Source: Liolophura sinensis (Eukaryota > Mollusca > Polyplacophora > Chitonida > Chitonidae). From it: DNA of 64,000 nt. The stretch is from assembly GCF_032854445.1 (NCBI RefSeq), contig NC_088295.1, positions 47,109,385-47,173,384 of the forward strand, given 5' to 3'. Below the pieces are notes generated by a model, which saw only the letters and a program-made list of their open reading frames with translations, searched no databases and had not been told where the DNA came from. The first letter of the stretch is position 1. Each line of letters starts with the position of its first letter. Positions 11,581 to 23,540 of the stretch are shown here, one piece after another. A program made the position numbers and the translations under genes.

Positions 11581-13409
11581 AATCATTAACCACCAAAACA
11601 TCTAGGCTGTCAACACATACCAAAACCTATTTTGATCTACAATTATGGAACACCTCAATCATTCACACATAAAAATGAAACACCTAAACAATAAGGCTGC
11701 CACATAATCATGGATCACCTCAAAAGGACTTTCCTACAGAATGCGGAAAAGATCTTCATGAGATTTGGTTTCATAATACAGTCCCTTTCAACTCTTTTTC
11801 CATGAAACTTTTTCAAGAAACACAAGACAACAGAATGTGACTATTAGCACCTAGCACCATGATCATGTGAAAAGAATAACTTTAGAAGTAGTAGGTGACC
11901 TGGTGTTTAAGTGCTGTACAGTGAGTGACCTTCTCAAGGTCAAATAACATACAGTGGGGATAGACAACCAGCTAGTACATGTAGTGACAGCTAGTTGAAA
12001 ATCCATTCCATTCTGTCAGGAGGGCAGTGTAAACTAAGGCCTGGGTGGCCTGGCACAGACCCACTGATGGACTGACCCCTCATAGAGCACTGGCCCCTGT
12101 CTTTCTTATTAATTTCCCTAACCCTTCCAGTCTTTGCTTGGTTAGTTTCTAATTCATTTGGTGAAAGGTTTGGAAATACATGTGTATTGTGTGCATTCAT
12201 CACTAATGTTATGATATAAATCTAAATTTGATCTGTCAACTTTTCTACATGAGTATAAAATAGTCCTGGGCCCATATTTATGAAGCTTATGAAAATTTAA
12301 GCCATAAATTGCAAGTACTTTAAAAGCCAAACTCAGAAGAGGAAAGAACTTAAATTGAGGTTGGTGAATTCTTTCACAGTAAATAATCAGTGCAGAAATT
12401 TTTAACGTGCTATTTAATTTTAGCCTATTCAAATTTTTGGCTTAAGGCTTAAGCGATTTGATAAATATAGGCCCTGTTTGATTATTATGAATGTAATGGA
12501 CCCTATGGCAAACTTAAATAGCTCATCATAAAATTGGTGACTTTGTGACAATACGCAACATCATGGTTTGAAAAGATGTTGAAATATACAAAATGTACAC
12601 ATGTAAAAAATATTTTAAATAATTAGAGAGAGAGAGAGTGCATCAATCACAGGTCCAACCTTATTACTATGAATCCTCAATAGTTAATATTAGGACATTT
12701 CATGGTGCCACATGGAATCTGGGCCAAAATTGGTGCTCCATTTCCCATGGTTTAGAATTTACACAGTTCCCATATAAACTGGCACCTACTTTCCCAAGCA
12801 ACATGGACATGCACAAGGGTATGTATGTACATCAAAGGAACACGCTCATCATAAATTTGTCTTCAGTGACAGTTTTGGAGTGACCCCAGGAGTCCAGTAA
12901 CATGTTACCCTCCCTGATCCCTCCCTCCATCCCAGAGGTAATATTTCAGTCAACTGACCAGAATGACCCCAGTGCAATTCCCACTCAGACTCACTTACAT
13001 ACATCAGCTGACAGCCCAGTGACCAATGACCATAACATCAGGCCACTCCTTTTGAATACTTTATTTCTGATAAATCAGACTGGATTTTTGTTACCTTAAA
13101 GTAAGTTCCCATGTCAATTCCTTGGTGGCCATCATCGAAAGCATGTTCACATATGTTCCACCCAAAAATAGGGCCCTACCCCAAAGTCTCTATTAGGTAT
13201 TTCATTGAATTTCTTTCTATCATTTTATCTTTATGTTAACGTCTTTAAAACTGATAACTTTTTGACCAGAAAATTCCAATAAAAATTCTCCAGTCTACCC
13301 TATTTTTTAAACAGCCTTAGGTTACTCCCAACAAAGAATTTGTTAATGATGGCCAGATCCGAATGATTACTTGTCCAATCACTATCCAGATTAACATGTT
13401 TTTCATACA
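11581..13409. other. Non-coding segment
   Basis: Decayed 35-bp units to about 11730, then unique sequence. A short GA run sits near 12625-12640. The frames at 12154-12432 and 12638-12883 have no domain. No gene seen. Confidence 0.6.
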
Positions 13410-13471
13410 GTGGTTTCCTCCCATCATAATGCTGGCTGCTGTCACATAAGTGAAATGTTCTTGAGTATGGC
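13410..13471 (+). mobile_element. SINE family A, 3' part of an older copy (split by insertion)
   Basis: The sequence TTTCCTCCCATCATAATGCT through TTCTTGAGTATGGC is the 3' region of SINE A on the plus strand. It is broken at 13471 by a complete minus-strand SINE and resumes at 13750-13790 with an AGAAAAATCAAATGAAAT tail-like stretch. Confidence 0.85.
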
Positions 13472-13749
13472 TTATTTATTGATTTATTTGTTTGTTTGTT
13501 TGAGTGGTGTTTTACATTGTGCTCAAGAATATTTCACTTATACGACAGTGACCAGCATTGTGGTGGGAGGAAACCAGGCAGAGCCTGGAAGAAACCCATC
13601 ACAATCAGTAGGTTGCTAGCAGACCTTTTCACGTACGGCCGGAGAGGAAGCCAGCATGAGCTGGGCTTGAACTCACTGTGACTGCAGTGGTTGGAAGTTC
13701 CTCCTTCATTACACCACGATGGCTAACCACCTTGGCCATGGAGGTCCCC
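13472..13749 (-). mobile_element. SINE family A, full-length, inserted into an older SINE
   Basis: Complete on the minus strand from a GGGGACCTCCATGGCCAAGG head through core and 3' block to an AAAT/CAAA tail. It is flanked by GAGTATGGC at 13463-13471 and 13750-13758, a target duplication made from the 3' end of the older plus-strand SINE. The frames 13410-13619, 13496-13681 and 13629-13826 are translations of these repeats. Confidence 0.92.
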
Positions 13750-13790
13750 GAGTATGGCAGAAAAATCAAATGAAATATATATAGAAATAA

Positions 13791-14627
13791 ACTTTCATAT
13801 AATAACACACCATAGAGGCTTCTCACACCCAGGAAACAACATTTTTAGGGCTAAAACAAAGAGAAGAGAAATGTTTCCACCAAACATGACCAACATCTTT
13901 CTCGTTCATCCAAATAGAAATCCATGTAAAATCCCATATGGCCTTAATACAATGGTGATGTTTGTATCTGCACCCACTGAGGAAGTGGACAGGAAAATGA
14001 CCAGTGGTCAACACGTATTCTGTAAACAACACTGACCACATTTGTGAGAGTGTGGGAGGAAGTCTGGGGTAAGAGGGTGGGGAAAGGGTCAATTCCTATA
14101 CCAATAGTTCGATGAACTTTTGGTCTGGCCATTTCTGCTGTTTAAAAGTTGTCAGAATAAATTCGGACAAATGACTCCTCCATGTGAAAACCCAAATAAA
14201 AAACAAATAACTGGCTACAGGAAATGACAACTGTTTCCACAAGGGCATACTTATCTGCCCTTCAGGGTCACATGAGAACTGCACCCACTAGCTATCAGGC
14301 CTACAGAAGCCACCATGATGGCCAAGCCCTTTGAGAAATAAGTAGGTCATTTGGTTGAAGAAAAAGAGGGACAGAAAAACAAGTCACCTGTTAACATATC
14401 TTACTTACTTTATAAGGTGGAACCACATTATCTATACTCTTAAATAATTACTGCATAAATTATTACACATTTGATAGAAATTTCAAATAATTATATATTT
14501 CATTCTTACCTTAGGTAGAATTCTTCTTGTTTAAATGCAAAATTATCATGCAAAATAAGTGAACCCAAAGGTCATCCTTAACCTGTGAATGGAAAAGTTG
14601 AATTTGGGCATAAAGATGCATTCATTC
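13791..14627. other. Non-coding segment
   Basis: Several overlapping 60-90 codon frames on both strands, none with a domain. Unique sequence; nothing recognised. Confidence 0.6.
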
Positions 14628-14640
14628 TTAAGTAGAACAG

Positions 14641-14778
14641 TCTGCCAGCAACCTGCAGATGGTCGTGGGTTTCCCCCGGGGCTCTGCCCGGTTTCCACCC
14701 GCCATAATGCTGGCCGCTGTCTTGGAAGTGAAATATTCTGGAATACGGCGTAAAACACCAATCAAATAAATAAATAAA
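14641..14778 (+). mobile_element. SINE family A, 5'-truncated, with target duplication
   Basis: Begins in the core (TCTGCCAGCAACCTGCAGAT), includes the GGCTCTGCCCGG hairpin and ends in ACACCAATCAAATAAATAAA. Bounded by TTAAGTAGAACAG at 14628-14640 and TTAAGTAGAGCAG at 14779-14791 (12 of 13 identical). Confidence 0.93.
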
Positions 14779-14791
14779 TTAAGTAGAGCAG

Positions 14792-15765
14792 TAAACAAGA
14801 ATCAAATATACATATAATTTATATTTAAAACAGACAATACCTTAAAACGTGAATTATGGTAAGCTCACGGGTACATGTAATACAAAAATTCAGGAAAGTC
14901 CAATTTAGAGTCTGAATGGTTTTTAAAATGGACTACGTCATTCTGAAACTTACAGAACAGAAGACACTACTATGTATGCGCACTATGTATGCTGCTAAGT
15001 ATGTATGGTTGCTTTTTTATGTTGTACTGAGCAATATTTCGGTCACACGATGATGAGACAGAGTTAAGAACGAGTCATTCCCTAACATGATTCATACAAT
15101 ACCAATTGCCATTTATGAGGTAATTTGTCATGAGCTGCTAATTTATTATAAGATAATATGATGTTGAAATTTGATGGTAGTTTGGGGAAGGGTATGATAT
15201 AACTATAAAAAGCGATATCTCTAAATGTTATTAAATGTTACATGCTAAACTTATTGTACCCATGTGTATTATGCTTATAAGCTTAAATGTCACAATTAAA
15301 ATATGACCAATAAAAACTGTAAAGTCTATCGAAACGCTAAATGTGTGAGAAGGTCTCTCTTAGCCTGGAGAGAAACAGATGACCTATTTCATATCTCTAT
15401 GGGCAATGATGAATCAAATAATTGAAACAGTCATTCCGTCCAGGCCTACTATGTGGCATTTTTGAAATTCCACCCCCAAATTAAATGACAATTCTATATT
15501 ATATGGCTTTCTACATATATAACAATACATCTGGAACATCAGCCATTTTAGTTTCATGAAAGTACCGGTACCGGTCTGTAGAGAATACCAAGTAACATAA
15601 TTAATAGGCTAATTCATTTCTTCTGAGGTAATTAGGTTCTTGCATAAAACATGTAGTATGGGTAGTTGTAGTCACAAAACACCATACCTATTGCTAAACC
15701 CGTATCAAATCGCCATAAAAAATAAACCGCACACGTGTATAGGCCTATGCATTCTGCAGCCACAC
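14792..15765. other. Non-coding AT-rich segment
   Basis: At about 15010-15062 a GTTGTACTGAGCAATATTTC stretch is a degraded minus-strand SINE 3' end. The rest is unique AT-rich DNA with no gene. Confidence 0.55.
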
Positions 15766-15913
15766 AGAACTACATTATTCGATTCAGTACAGTTAGATGC
15801 ATAGAACTACATTATTCGATTCAGTACAGTTAGATGCATAGAACTACATTATTCGATTCAGTACAGTTAGATGCATAGAACTACATTATTCGATTCAGTA
15901 CAGTTAGATGCAT
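15766..15913. repeat. Tandem array, four 37-bp units
   Basis: Four head-to-tail copies of a 37-base unit starting AGAACTACATTATTCGATTC and ending AGTTAGATGCAT. The copies appear identical, giving exactly 148 bases, so the expansion is recent. Confidence 0.97.
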
Positions 15914-16079
15914 AGTATTCAGCTGGCCTATTTCTTTCGATCACGGCAACTATATCGGCCTCTATACAGACCCTTTCAAACACCTTTGCTATCAAAGTCA
16001 TTGGTTGCCTCGCTATCCATGTCTTTCAAACAGTGAAAGAAAATGTTGAGACAAAAAACGAAAAAAAAAGAAAGCGAAA

Positions 16080-16560
16080 ACGTCGATTTGCACACCTGAC
16101 TCGAAGCCGACCGACATCCAAACAGGCTCTCATACAGTTTCCATGACTTCCGCATTAGACTCCAACACAGTGCAACTTGACATGGTCTCTAATCAACCAT
16201 CTAGACGCTGGAGGAGTTTACTGTACCAGCCTATATCAATGTGGATGTTTTCACTGCTGGAAAGTAGATATCATGATTATATAGGCCGCTTTCGGGTGAA
16301 GTGTCACCCCACAGAACCTTGAAATATGCCCGCTGAAGGCCTTTATGTTTTCCTCCGAGAATTAACCTTTCTTAGATGCAACGTATCGCAAGGTCTGTCT
16401 GAGGGTCGACTAGTCAGTTGGTCTGTTGGTCCTATGTTGATATACTTTTCTTCTAACACTCGGCAGTCACACATCGAAGGACCTTTGTGCAAGACGACAT
16501 GGTCTTTTTGCGATGTGTCAACATATATGAATTATACACTTGTTGTCATAAATTTGTGAT
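16080..16560. promoter_or_regulatory. Candidate non-coding regulatory block
   Basis: Complex sequence with GTCTCTAATCAACCATCTAG near 16182 (PBX/HOX-like ATCAA and E-box-like core). The 77-codon frame at 16326-16559 has no domain. Regulatory role is a guess from complexity. Confidence 0.22.
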
Positions 16561-16587
16561 AATGTAAATCGATCAGGTTAAGAGCGA

Positions 16588-16830
16588 CGTGATTTATTGA
16601 TTTACTGATTGACTCATTGATTGGTTGGTTGATTGATTTTCATTTTTATGGTGTTTAAGGCCATATACTGAAGAATGTTTGGCTTTAATATAGACTTATG
16701 CTATATATGACAGCGGTAAGTTTTATGAGTAGTGGAAACACGTCCATACCCATCCAAGTATAACTCATTGAATTGTACTAGATTTAAATCAGCGAGAGTT
16801 GGATACCAACCTGCGACATCACTGGCCAGG
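16588..16830 (-). mobile_element. Divergent SINE with AATC-type tail
   Basis: On the plus strand a TTGATTGATT-type run is followed by GGTGTTTAAGGCCATATACTGAAGAATGTT (parts: GGTGTTTAAGGCC, ATACTGAAGAATG), a degraded version of the SINE 3' block, then GTGGAAACACGTCCATACCC, the SINE core equivalent. The tail (AATC on the minus strand) differs from the AAAT tail of family A, so this is a related but separate subfamily. Confidence 0.6.
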
Positions 16831-17371
16831 GATCGAGAAGAACAGCACTTTACATATACATGTAGGCGAATAAGCGAGAAATGATCACTGTTTTATGAGT
16901 CAGCTGTGATAACACTGTAGAATAACTGCATATGTGTAACCTACTTGTAATGAATTTCCGGAATTGTGGAATTGTGATTCGGAGCATCTCTTTAGTATAA
17001 AGAAACAAAGGGGATTTATACGAGATGCCTGTCATAAGTGGTATGTAGGAATGTAAGCCCTTTAGCTCTAATCACTACCATATATTAGATGAGATTTGTG
17101 TATATAGCATACCAAACATTGCATATATAGATATCTAGTGCATACCAGTAAATTTGTCATGTTTTATTGGGTGCTTACACGTGTTTTCAATAAAGATCAT
17201 TTCTTAATGTATTCCGACAGCTTGAGCGCTACATTATATAAAGCACTCTTTGTGGGGTTCTCTTGATATATCATCACTGGATGACAATTTATCTCAATTG
17301 TCATGAAGATTAACAACGTGTTGCGACGAATGTTTATAAGCCCAAAAACATTTTAGGACACAATGGGTTTT
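16831..17371. other. Non-coding AT-rich segment
   Basis: Unique AT-rich sequence with short ATATATAG runs. No gene or repeat recognised. Confidence 0.6.
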
Positions 17372-17592
17372 TGTTTATTTATTTATTTGTTTATTTATTT
17401 ATCTGATTTGTGTTTTAAGCCATACTCAAGAATATTTCACTTATTCGACGGTGACAGGCATTATAGTGGTGGGAGGAGCCCGGGGGGAAACATCCGAACG
17501 TTGCTGACAGACCTTTCTACGTACGACCGGGGAGGAAGCCAACATGAGCTTGAACTCACAGCGACCGCATTAGTGAGAGGCGCCTGGGTCGG
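17372..17592 (-). mobile_element. SINE family A copy
   Basis: Minus-strand copy with a long AAAT/CAAA tail, the 3' block (AAGAATATTTCACTTATTCG on the plus strand), core and B-box region; the A-box part of the head is missing. It lies head to head with the copy at 17676, so the pair is inverted. Confidence 0.9.
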
Positions 17593-17675
17593 ATTTTTTC
17601 GGTTTTTTTTTTTTTAGATAGAGTGAGGCAGATTTACACACTCACACAAAGCAATAATTTATTTATTTGTTGAAA

Positions 17676-17923
17676 GGGTCCTCCGTGGCTCAGTTGGTTA
17701 GCGCGCTAACGCAGAATAATGACCCAGTCTCGGTCGCTGTGAGTTCAAGTCCAGCTCATGCTGGCTACCTCTACGGCCGTAAGTGGGAAGGTCTGACAGC
17801 AACCAGCGGATGATCGTGGGTTTCCAGGGCTCTGTCCGGTTTTCTCCCACCATAATGCTGAACGCAGTTGTATAAGTGAAATATTCTCGAGTACGGCGTA
17901 AAACACCAATGAAATAAATAAAT
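17676..17923 (+). mobile_element. SINE family A, full-length
   Basis: Starts GGGTCCTCCGTGGCTCAGTT, with A-box TGGCTCAGTTGG and B-box GTTCAAGTCC of a Pol III promoter, then core and 3' block, ending in AAATAAATAAAT. Flanked by ATTTGTTGAAA (17665) and ATTTGTTAAAA (17924), an 11-base duplication with one mismatch. Confidence 0.95.
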
Positions 17924-17999
17924 ATTTGTTAAAAACAAAATTTAAGACAGAAAACATGCATTGTATGTGAAGATCTTTCATTTATTTAATCGCCTTTAA

Positions 18000-18150
18000 T
18001 TTTTTTTACCTCCGATGTATACGCAAGGATATTTTGAACACGCGACCACACACAAGGTATAGAGCAAGAGGGGAAACTTGATTCGGCACGTGATCTCCGT
18101 GATCTCATTGGTCAAGGATTCGTGACTTGAAGTGAGCCAACCTTAACCTT
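18000..18150 (-). mobile_element. Possible degraded SINE
   Basis: TACCTCCGATGTATACGCAA at about 18009 followed by GGATATTTTGAACACGCGAC resembles the 3' block of the SINEs on the minus strand, and GATTCGTGACTTGAAGTGAG could be the remains of a head. Weak similarity only. Confidence 0.3.
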
Positions 18151-18205
18151 CTTATCAACAGAAGGCCCATCATGATACAGACAGCATGGTTGTCATATAT
18201 ACCTC

Positions 18206-18208
<3 letters not shown>

Positions 18209-18243
<35 letters not shown>
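18209..18243. repeat. AT dinucleotide microsatellite
   Basis: Uninterrupted AT/TA run of about 35 bases. Confidence 0.98.
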
Positions 18244-18244
<1 letters not shown>

Positions 18245-18333
18245 CTAAAAACAGATTTATAGAAAGACGTGTGAATGGACAGATGAAAATAACTGACCAC
18301 ATATATATAGCTGTACCTGATTAGTTATAACAG

Positions 18334-18466
18334 GGTCTGTCAGCTACCTGCGGATGGTCGTGGGTTTCTACTGGATTCTGCCCGGTTTCCTCCCATCATA
18401 ATGCTGGCCGCCGTGAAATATTCTTGAGTACGGCGTAAAACACCAATCAAATAAATAAATGAAATG
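18334..18466 (+). mobile_element. SINE family A, 5'-truncated, with target duplication
   Basis: Begins in the core at CTGTCAGCTACCTGCGGATG and ends in an AAAT-type tail; the TCGTATAAG segment of the 3' block has been lost. Flanked by GTTATAACAG at 18324-18333 and 18467-18476. Confidence 0.93.
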
Positions 18467-18476
18467 GTTATAACAG

Positions 18477-19059
18477 CATCTACGTATAAGCAAACATGTA
18501 AAATGGGATTTATCGTGCGTTATCGTTTCGAACAAGAAGCATTCTGGTGTACGTTTTCTTTTCTCTCTCCACGAAACAGTATGTATAGCATTTGCGTTTA
18601 TGTTTTCTGTGTGCATATATACAGCTGAATCAATATCTAGCATCAAGATGAAGATCTTCCCTACATGGATCATTACATTTAATCTTTCCTAAAAATTAAC
18701 ATGCACGACTCTGTGACTAGATGCCTGATCATTTCTCCTCCATCGCTCCTCTACCCGTGTATGCATTCACTTCCTTGACGTACTGGCCTTTCCTATTCAA
18801 TCTATGAAGTGATGACACGTCCTCATAGTTAATATGGTCTAACTCCAACTTCCACTCATGCACTGTATACTATGAACACTTCAACCGGAAACAGAGGGCA
18901 ACTATTCTAGAATCAGTTCAACCGATTTAAATTCCTACGGTAACAGAACTTTCACAGCCAATAGTGGTCTTATCTTAATTACACAGGATGCTTCACTCAT
19001 TTAACTCTCAAGTATTGCTAAACCCGAATCAAATCGCCATTTTCATTCAAAACGCTGAA
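18477..19059. other. Non-coding segment
   Basis: Unique sequence without gene or repeat features. Confidence 0.6.
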
Positions 19060-19480
19060 AGTTTCAAGAGCCAACGTGCGCGTAACGGTAATTCTGCCTC
19101 AGCGCCACGTGGGTAGCCTAACCCCGGGGGCCCTATGTATATCCACACCCACAGTGGCTGCATTAGCACATCGTACCCACATCCCCATCATCCACTCTGA
19201 AAACCTCTAATGATGGGGTATCAGGAAGGAAGAAGCAAATCACAGTTTATCGCTGTTACACAGGCGAGAGATAAGGCCGTGGCCTAAAATAGCCCCAAAA
19301 TCAATACCATTACAAGATAACACACCCCAAAATAACTTGTCCAACAAAACTATATTCCGTAATCACGTGATCGGACAACTCCACCCATCCCCCCACCCTC
19401 GACCCCGCCATAACCTTCTATGTGAAACCAACCTGGCCCGATGTGATCAAACTACGCCGTGAGGGAATGGGGGGTCGAGC
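19060..19480. promoter_or_regulatory. Candidate non-coding regulatory block, GC-richer
   Basis: Markedly richer in GC than its flanks, with CCACGTGG at about 19107, TAATCACGTGAT at 19370, AAATCACAGTTTATC near 19237 and CTCTAATGATGGGG near 19206. No frame spans it. It could be an enhancer or a promoter of an unannotated transcript. Confidence 0.3.
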
Positions 19481-21449
19481 ACAGGCACCACACATACGCC
19501 CAATGTATATTTGCAAAAGTGTAATCTGACAGCATAATTTGCCCCCAGAATGGTCATTATATAGTGATTTTTCACGTGCAATTATAGTTATTTGTTGCGT
19601 GAGTGCGTTTTTTTTTTACACACAGGAAACTATTATGAATATGAACCACAAAAATGTCAATATACGTAATTTACAACTTAAAAAAAAGTTGTTCTATAAA
19701 ACTTGTCAGGAATAGCAATTTTGAATGAATGTATCCTTACATGTTTACCATATCAATTAATCACTGAAATTTCTTTATAAGCGAGGGTGTTGTATTAAAC
19801 TTTTTCTCACACTACCTTTGCTCTTTTGATCAAGCTACTTTTGCATGCCATATGATACTTTTGTCGGTGTTTAATATACTTGGCGGTGTAATGTAATGGT
19901 GGGAGGGTGGAGGGAATGGGTACTGTATCAAGCGTATAAAAATCCACATCACGCTAAAAGTTGATGTCGTCTTATACTCTTTCAGGTCTTTTCTTTTGTG
20001 AATCTATCAAGTACAAACACTCCTTTGTCTGGTGACAACATGTTTTGACGCTTACAAGGTGTTGCTCTACTGTACACACATCTAAAATCATACATTTCCA
20101 CGTTGGCATGTTATCATTTACCGTTAAGGTGCCCAAAAAAGTCCAATATGTGGTGGTGTATGCTTACGTCCCTGCCCTTCCGCTACAACAGGACCGACAC
20201 ACATGTAGGTGTGCATACACCGCTATATATCATGTTATATACATGATTAGCTGAACCATACTTTAGCAATAAGTACGGGCGACTCGAAACGCTGAGGTCA
20301 AGATCTGCGTCTGTTTCGTGCATATATATGATTAAAAGGGCGGTCCACGTATATCCAAGAGGGGATTTTTTCCCTCAGCTTTTAGCCTTCTCTGTTTCAC
20401 TTTCTTCCATGAAGGAGGCACGATTTCGACTTGCCACATTGACGTCTTTCGGTATGAACTCTTGCAAAGACTGCAGACAGGATAAAATGTCGTTTACGTG
20501 TGTTATCGTAATGTGAAATTATGCTGATTACGGAGATGCTAATTACAGGTCACCTTGTACCCATTTCCCGCATGAGCTGAACACGTGCACACACGCATCT
20601 GTGTGCAGTGCACGCTTTATGTGCTGGGGGCTGGTATAAGGTTTTGTCTTAAATACAAGAGGCATGCAGTCTTAAAACCCTTAACAAGAGGCCGTATTTC
20701 ACTGCTTACTTGTGGCCATTTGTCAGCTATCACACTGTCGTCGCTGCTCTGGTTTTTCTCTCTATGCTGTTAGTCTTAATTATATTACTGGCGTGTTGCG
20801 TCGATATGTACAATTATTGTGTTTATCCCTAAGCTGCAAACATCCCGTTGTGGCCATTATGTATAGCCGTATTCTCATAGAATATATAAATGTATAATTT
20901 CTTTGTTGCTCAAATTCAAGCCTAATTGCATGGTTAATTCTTGGACACGGATCACCCCCGCCACCACCTCCCCTCCCTTACCATCGTCGCCCACCCCTAT
21001 GTTAAAACATCTGTTATATCTTGTTTAAACTGTATACCCTTCTTAAGGGCAAAAAGCTCTCTATGGTATTAATTTAAGACATATTGCGTAAAATTCATGT
21101 AAAATCATAGATGTCTTGTTGCAATACAATTTTTTCCCCAAATTGTTTTTGAGATAATTTTTATAAGCTGTGAAGTATAACTGAATGCTATATTTTTCCG
21201 TGTTAAACACCAATCATGTAAGTAAATAAAGCCGTTATTTATGAAAGCATATTAAAACCCTTGTCCGGTTTATTGTATGACGGTTTTTAACAAATTTTCC
21301 AACACCTGCCTTCTTTATTAAGCTTGTCTTTTATCTAATTAAGGCACTGCTCTATAATTTTCTAAAAAAAATGAAGGCCGGAAATGATGTGCCCTATGTC
21401 AGTTGACATGTCATTTTTCGGGTACTGTTTGTAAACCGACTTAATTCAA
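19481..21449. other. Non-coding segment
   Basis: Unique sequence. A fragment GTGTTAAACACCAATCATGT followed by an AAAT-like tail at about 21199-21232 is a SINE 3' end. Small frames at 20045-20897 have no domain. No gene seen. Confidence 0.55.
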
Positions 21450-22150
21450 AACTATAAGCATTGTTCGAAATCAACAAGTGCACCGGTCGCCATTGTTCGC
21501 CAAGTAAGTATATATACAAAACCTGACGCAGGGCGACTTTTATTGAGGCGACAAACTTTTTGCAAACCGATGATCAACAATGGCTCATAATGAAGGGATC
21601 TTGTGCCTTTGTCGTTCCGGAAGCGACACTTTTGTTCACTCAGCGGCCATTTTCCCATCGATGACCACAAAAGCCCGGCCACCTTGCGAAAATAGCTGAG
21701 TGGTGTTGTTGAATATGGCACAGTCATCTGGCCACATGTGGCTTTATATGACTATTGGATTACCCCATTGGGTTCCCTTATGTTGCCCCAGCGGTTACTT
21801 TCTAAACGTTCGTGTGACCCCTCAGCATCCGCCCCGTCACCCGTCTCTTACGGGCGCACCCAATTTCGCTTGACCCCGATTTCGAGCTTAATGCGCTCCA
21901 GATCCTTCAGTGCGAGGACTCTATCTTTTCACTTGTCATAAAGGTGCCAATAATAAAACCATCAAACGTAATTAAGAAGCATGCCGACCTTGTACATAAA
22001 TATCACTGTTCGTCATTGGGCTCTAGCAGCCGTTTCCTGTCCTTCCAATGGCATGATGGTAGAACAGCACCTGTAGGAGATGTACTTGCCCCCACTTACC
22101 CACTCCCACACGTCTGGCACCGACCTCTCCAGCCACCTGTTAACTATTGT
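21450..22150. promoter_or_regulatory. Candidate non-coding regulatory block, GC-richer
   Basis: About 700 bases of high-complexity, GC-richer sequence. Open frames on both strands (91 codons on minus at 21452-21727, 67 and 73 on plus) show no recognisable domain and no consistent splice-bounded exon. I cannot exclude a small exon here, but regulatory or transcribed non-coding DNA is as likely. Confidence 0.25.
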
Positions 22151-22225
22151 CCACACAGCCTCTAACACATCAATGTCACAATAGTGATTTTATGAAAACA
22201 AACATCCCGTAGTGTACCACGCGTT

Positions 22226-22462
22226 AAACACACGTCGTTATATATCTGGGGGTATATCATCCACTCGTCGTTATATATTTGGAGCTATATTCACTCGTCG
22301 TCATATATTTGGAGGTATATTCCCCCGGTCGTCGTTATATATTTGGATGTATACCCTCCACTCGTCGTCATATATTTGGAGGTATATTCTCCACTTGTCG
22401 TTATGTTTTTGAAGCTACATGTATATCCTCCACTAGTCGTTATATACTTGGAGGTATATCCT
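22226..22462. repeat. Degenerate tandem array, about seven 33-bp units
   Basis: Units of the form CACTCGTCGTTATATATTTG plus GAGGTATATTCTC recur with a period near 33 bases and 10-20% change by eye. It ends directly before the SINE at 22472. Two frames over it (22212-22412 and 22279-22506) translate the repeat in different phases. Confidence 0.93.
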
Positions 22463-22471
22463 CTTTCATCA

Positions 22472-22711
22472 GGGGGCCTCCGTGGCTCAGTTGGTTAGCG
22501 CTCTAGCGCAGCGTAATGACCCAGGAGGCTCTCACCATTGCGGTCACCGTGAGTTGAAGTCCAACTCATGCTGGCTTCCTCTCCGGCCGTAAGTGGGAAG
22601 GTCTGCCAGCAACCTGCGGACGGCCGTGGGTTTCCCCCGGGCTCTGCCTGGTTTCCGCCCACCATAATGCTGGCCGCCGTCGTGTAAGTGGAATATTCTT
22701 GAGTACGGCGT
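22472..22711 (+). mobile_element. SINE family A, full-length head, tail lost
   Basis: The best-kept 5' half in the window: GGGGGCCTCCGTGGCTCAGT with A-box, B-box-like GAGTTGAAGTCC, core with GGGCTCTGCCTGG, 3' block to GAGTACGGCG, where it stops abruptly. The ACACCAATCAAAT end and AAAT tail are missing, so the 3' end has been deleted after insertion. Confidence 0.94.
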
Positions 22712-23279
22712 ATTAATATCTGTACACATTTCGTTGTTCACTGACCATACACATACTCCTGAACACCTACTAATCAGCAGTTAGTTATTGGCGTCATAAA
22801 ATGTTGTAAATTCATCGAAAGTAATATTTCTACATTATTTTGAGTTGCTGTCATCAAAGAAAGATGGTTTGCTGGCTCGCACAAACTTTTCTGGAAACTG
22901 ACATCAAAGGCATATACATTCATATACATTGTACCAAGCCTGTCTATACATATGAATTTCCTTTATTAACGGTCAACTTATGAAAGAACTAATACTTTTC
23001 GACAAAATCCACCTAATAGTTAAAGTTTCTATGACTATGCAATGGTTATTTAAGTCACTTTAAGCCACCATTAGGTATATATCGAAATCAATTTCAAAGT
23101 TCATGTTTTGCATATACATAATGACGAGCAATAAGGATTCATAACATGCCAAATCTTTGGCACCACATCTGTCTATCTTTAGGGTTTTCTCAAAGTTCAC
23201 AAACAGCAATGATGTTTTATTCATGATCTTCTCTAAGTGGCCACTGGAGTAGCAGCAATGATAAGAGATACCGTTGTTG
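22712..23279. other. Non-coding AT-rich segment
   Basis: Unique AT-rich sequence; nothing recognised. Confidence 0.6.
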
Positions 23280-23540
23280 TCGCTTCTTTGTGAGAGAAGG
23301 CTATCAATGCATCAACGTCACACCAACATTATTGCACCACCACAGTACTCTTTTATCAGTGCCCACAGGGTAGTGGGACCCCATTAAACTCCTAATGGGT
23401 CATCATGATGTAACTGTTTTATTGGGGAAAAGAGAGCGCCACATTGAATCGGTCGTTCTAGATTGTACCCGAAGTTTTAATTAGCAATGAATTCTTCAAG
23501 TGTCCTTCAGCTGAAATGAAACGCCGAAGGCCTTGTTTAT
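23280..23540. promoter_or_regulatory. Candidate non-coding regulatory block
   Basis: Complex sequence with CCCCATTAAACTCCTAATGG (an inverted CCATTA/TAATGG pair near 23381-23400), TTTTAATTAGCAATGAATTC near 23475 and GAGAGCGCCACATTG. No coding frame. Homeodomain-type content suggests a developmental enhancer, by inference. Confidence 0.3.

Noticed and set aside
17676-17750. tRNA gene
   Set aside because: A- and B-boxes are present but the sequence cannot fold into a full cloverleaf and recurs as the head of a dispersed SINE.
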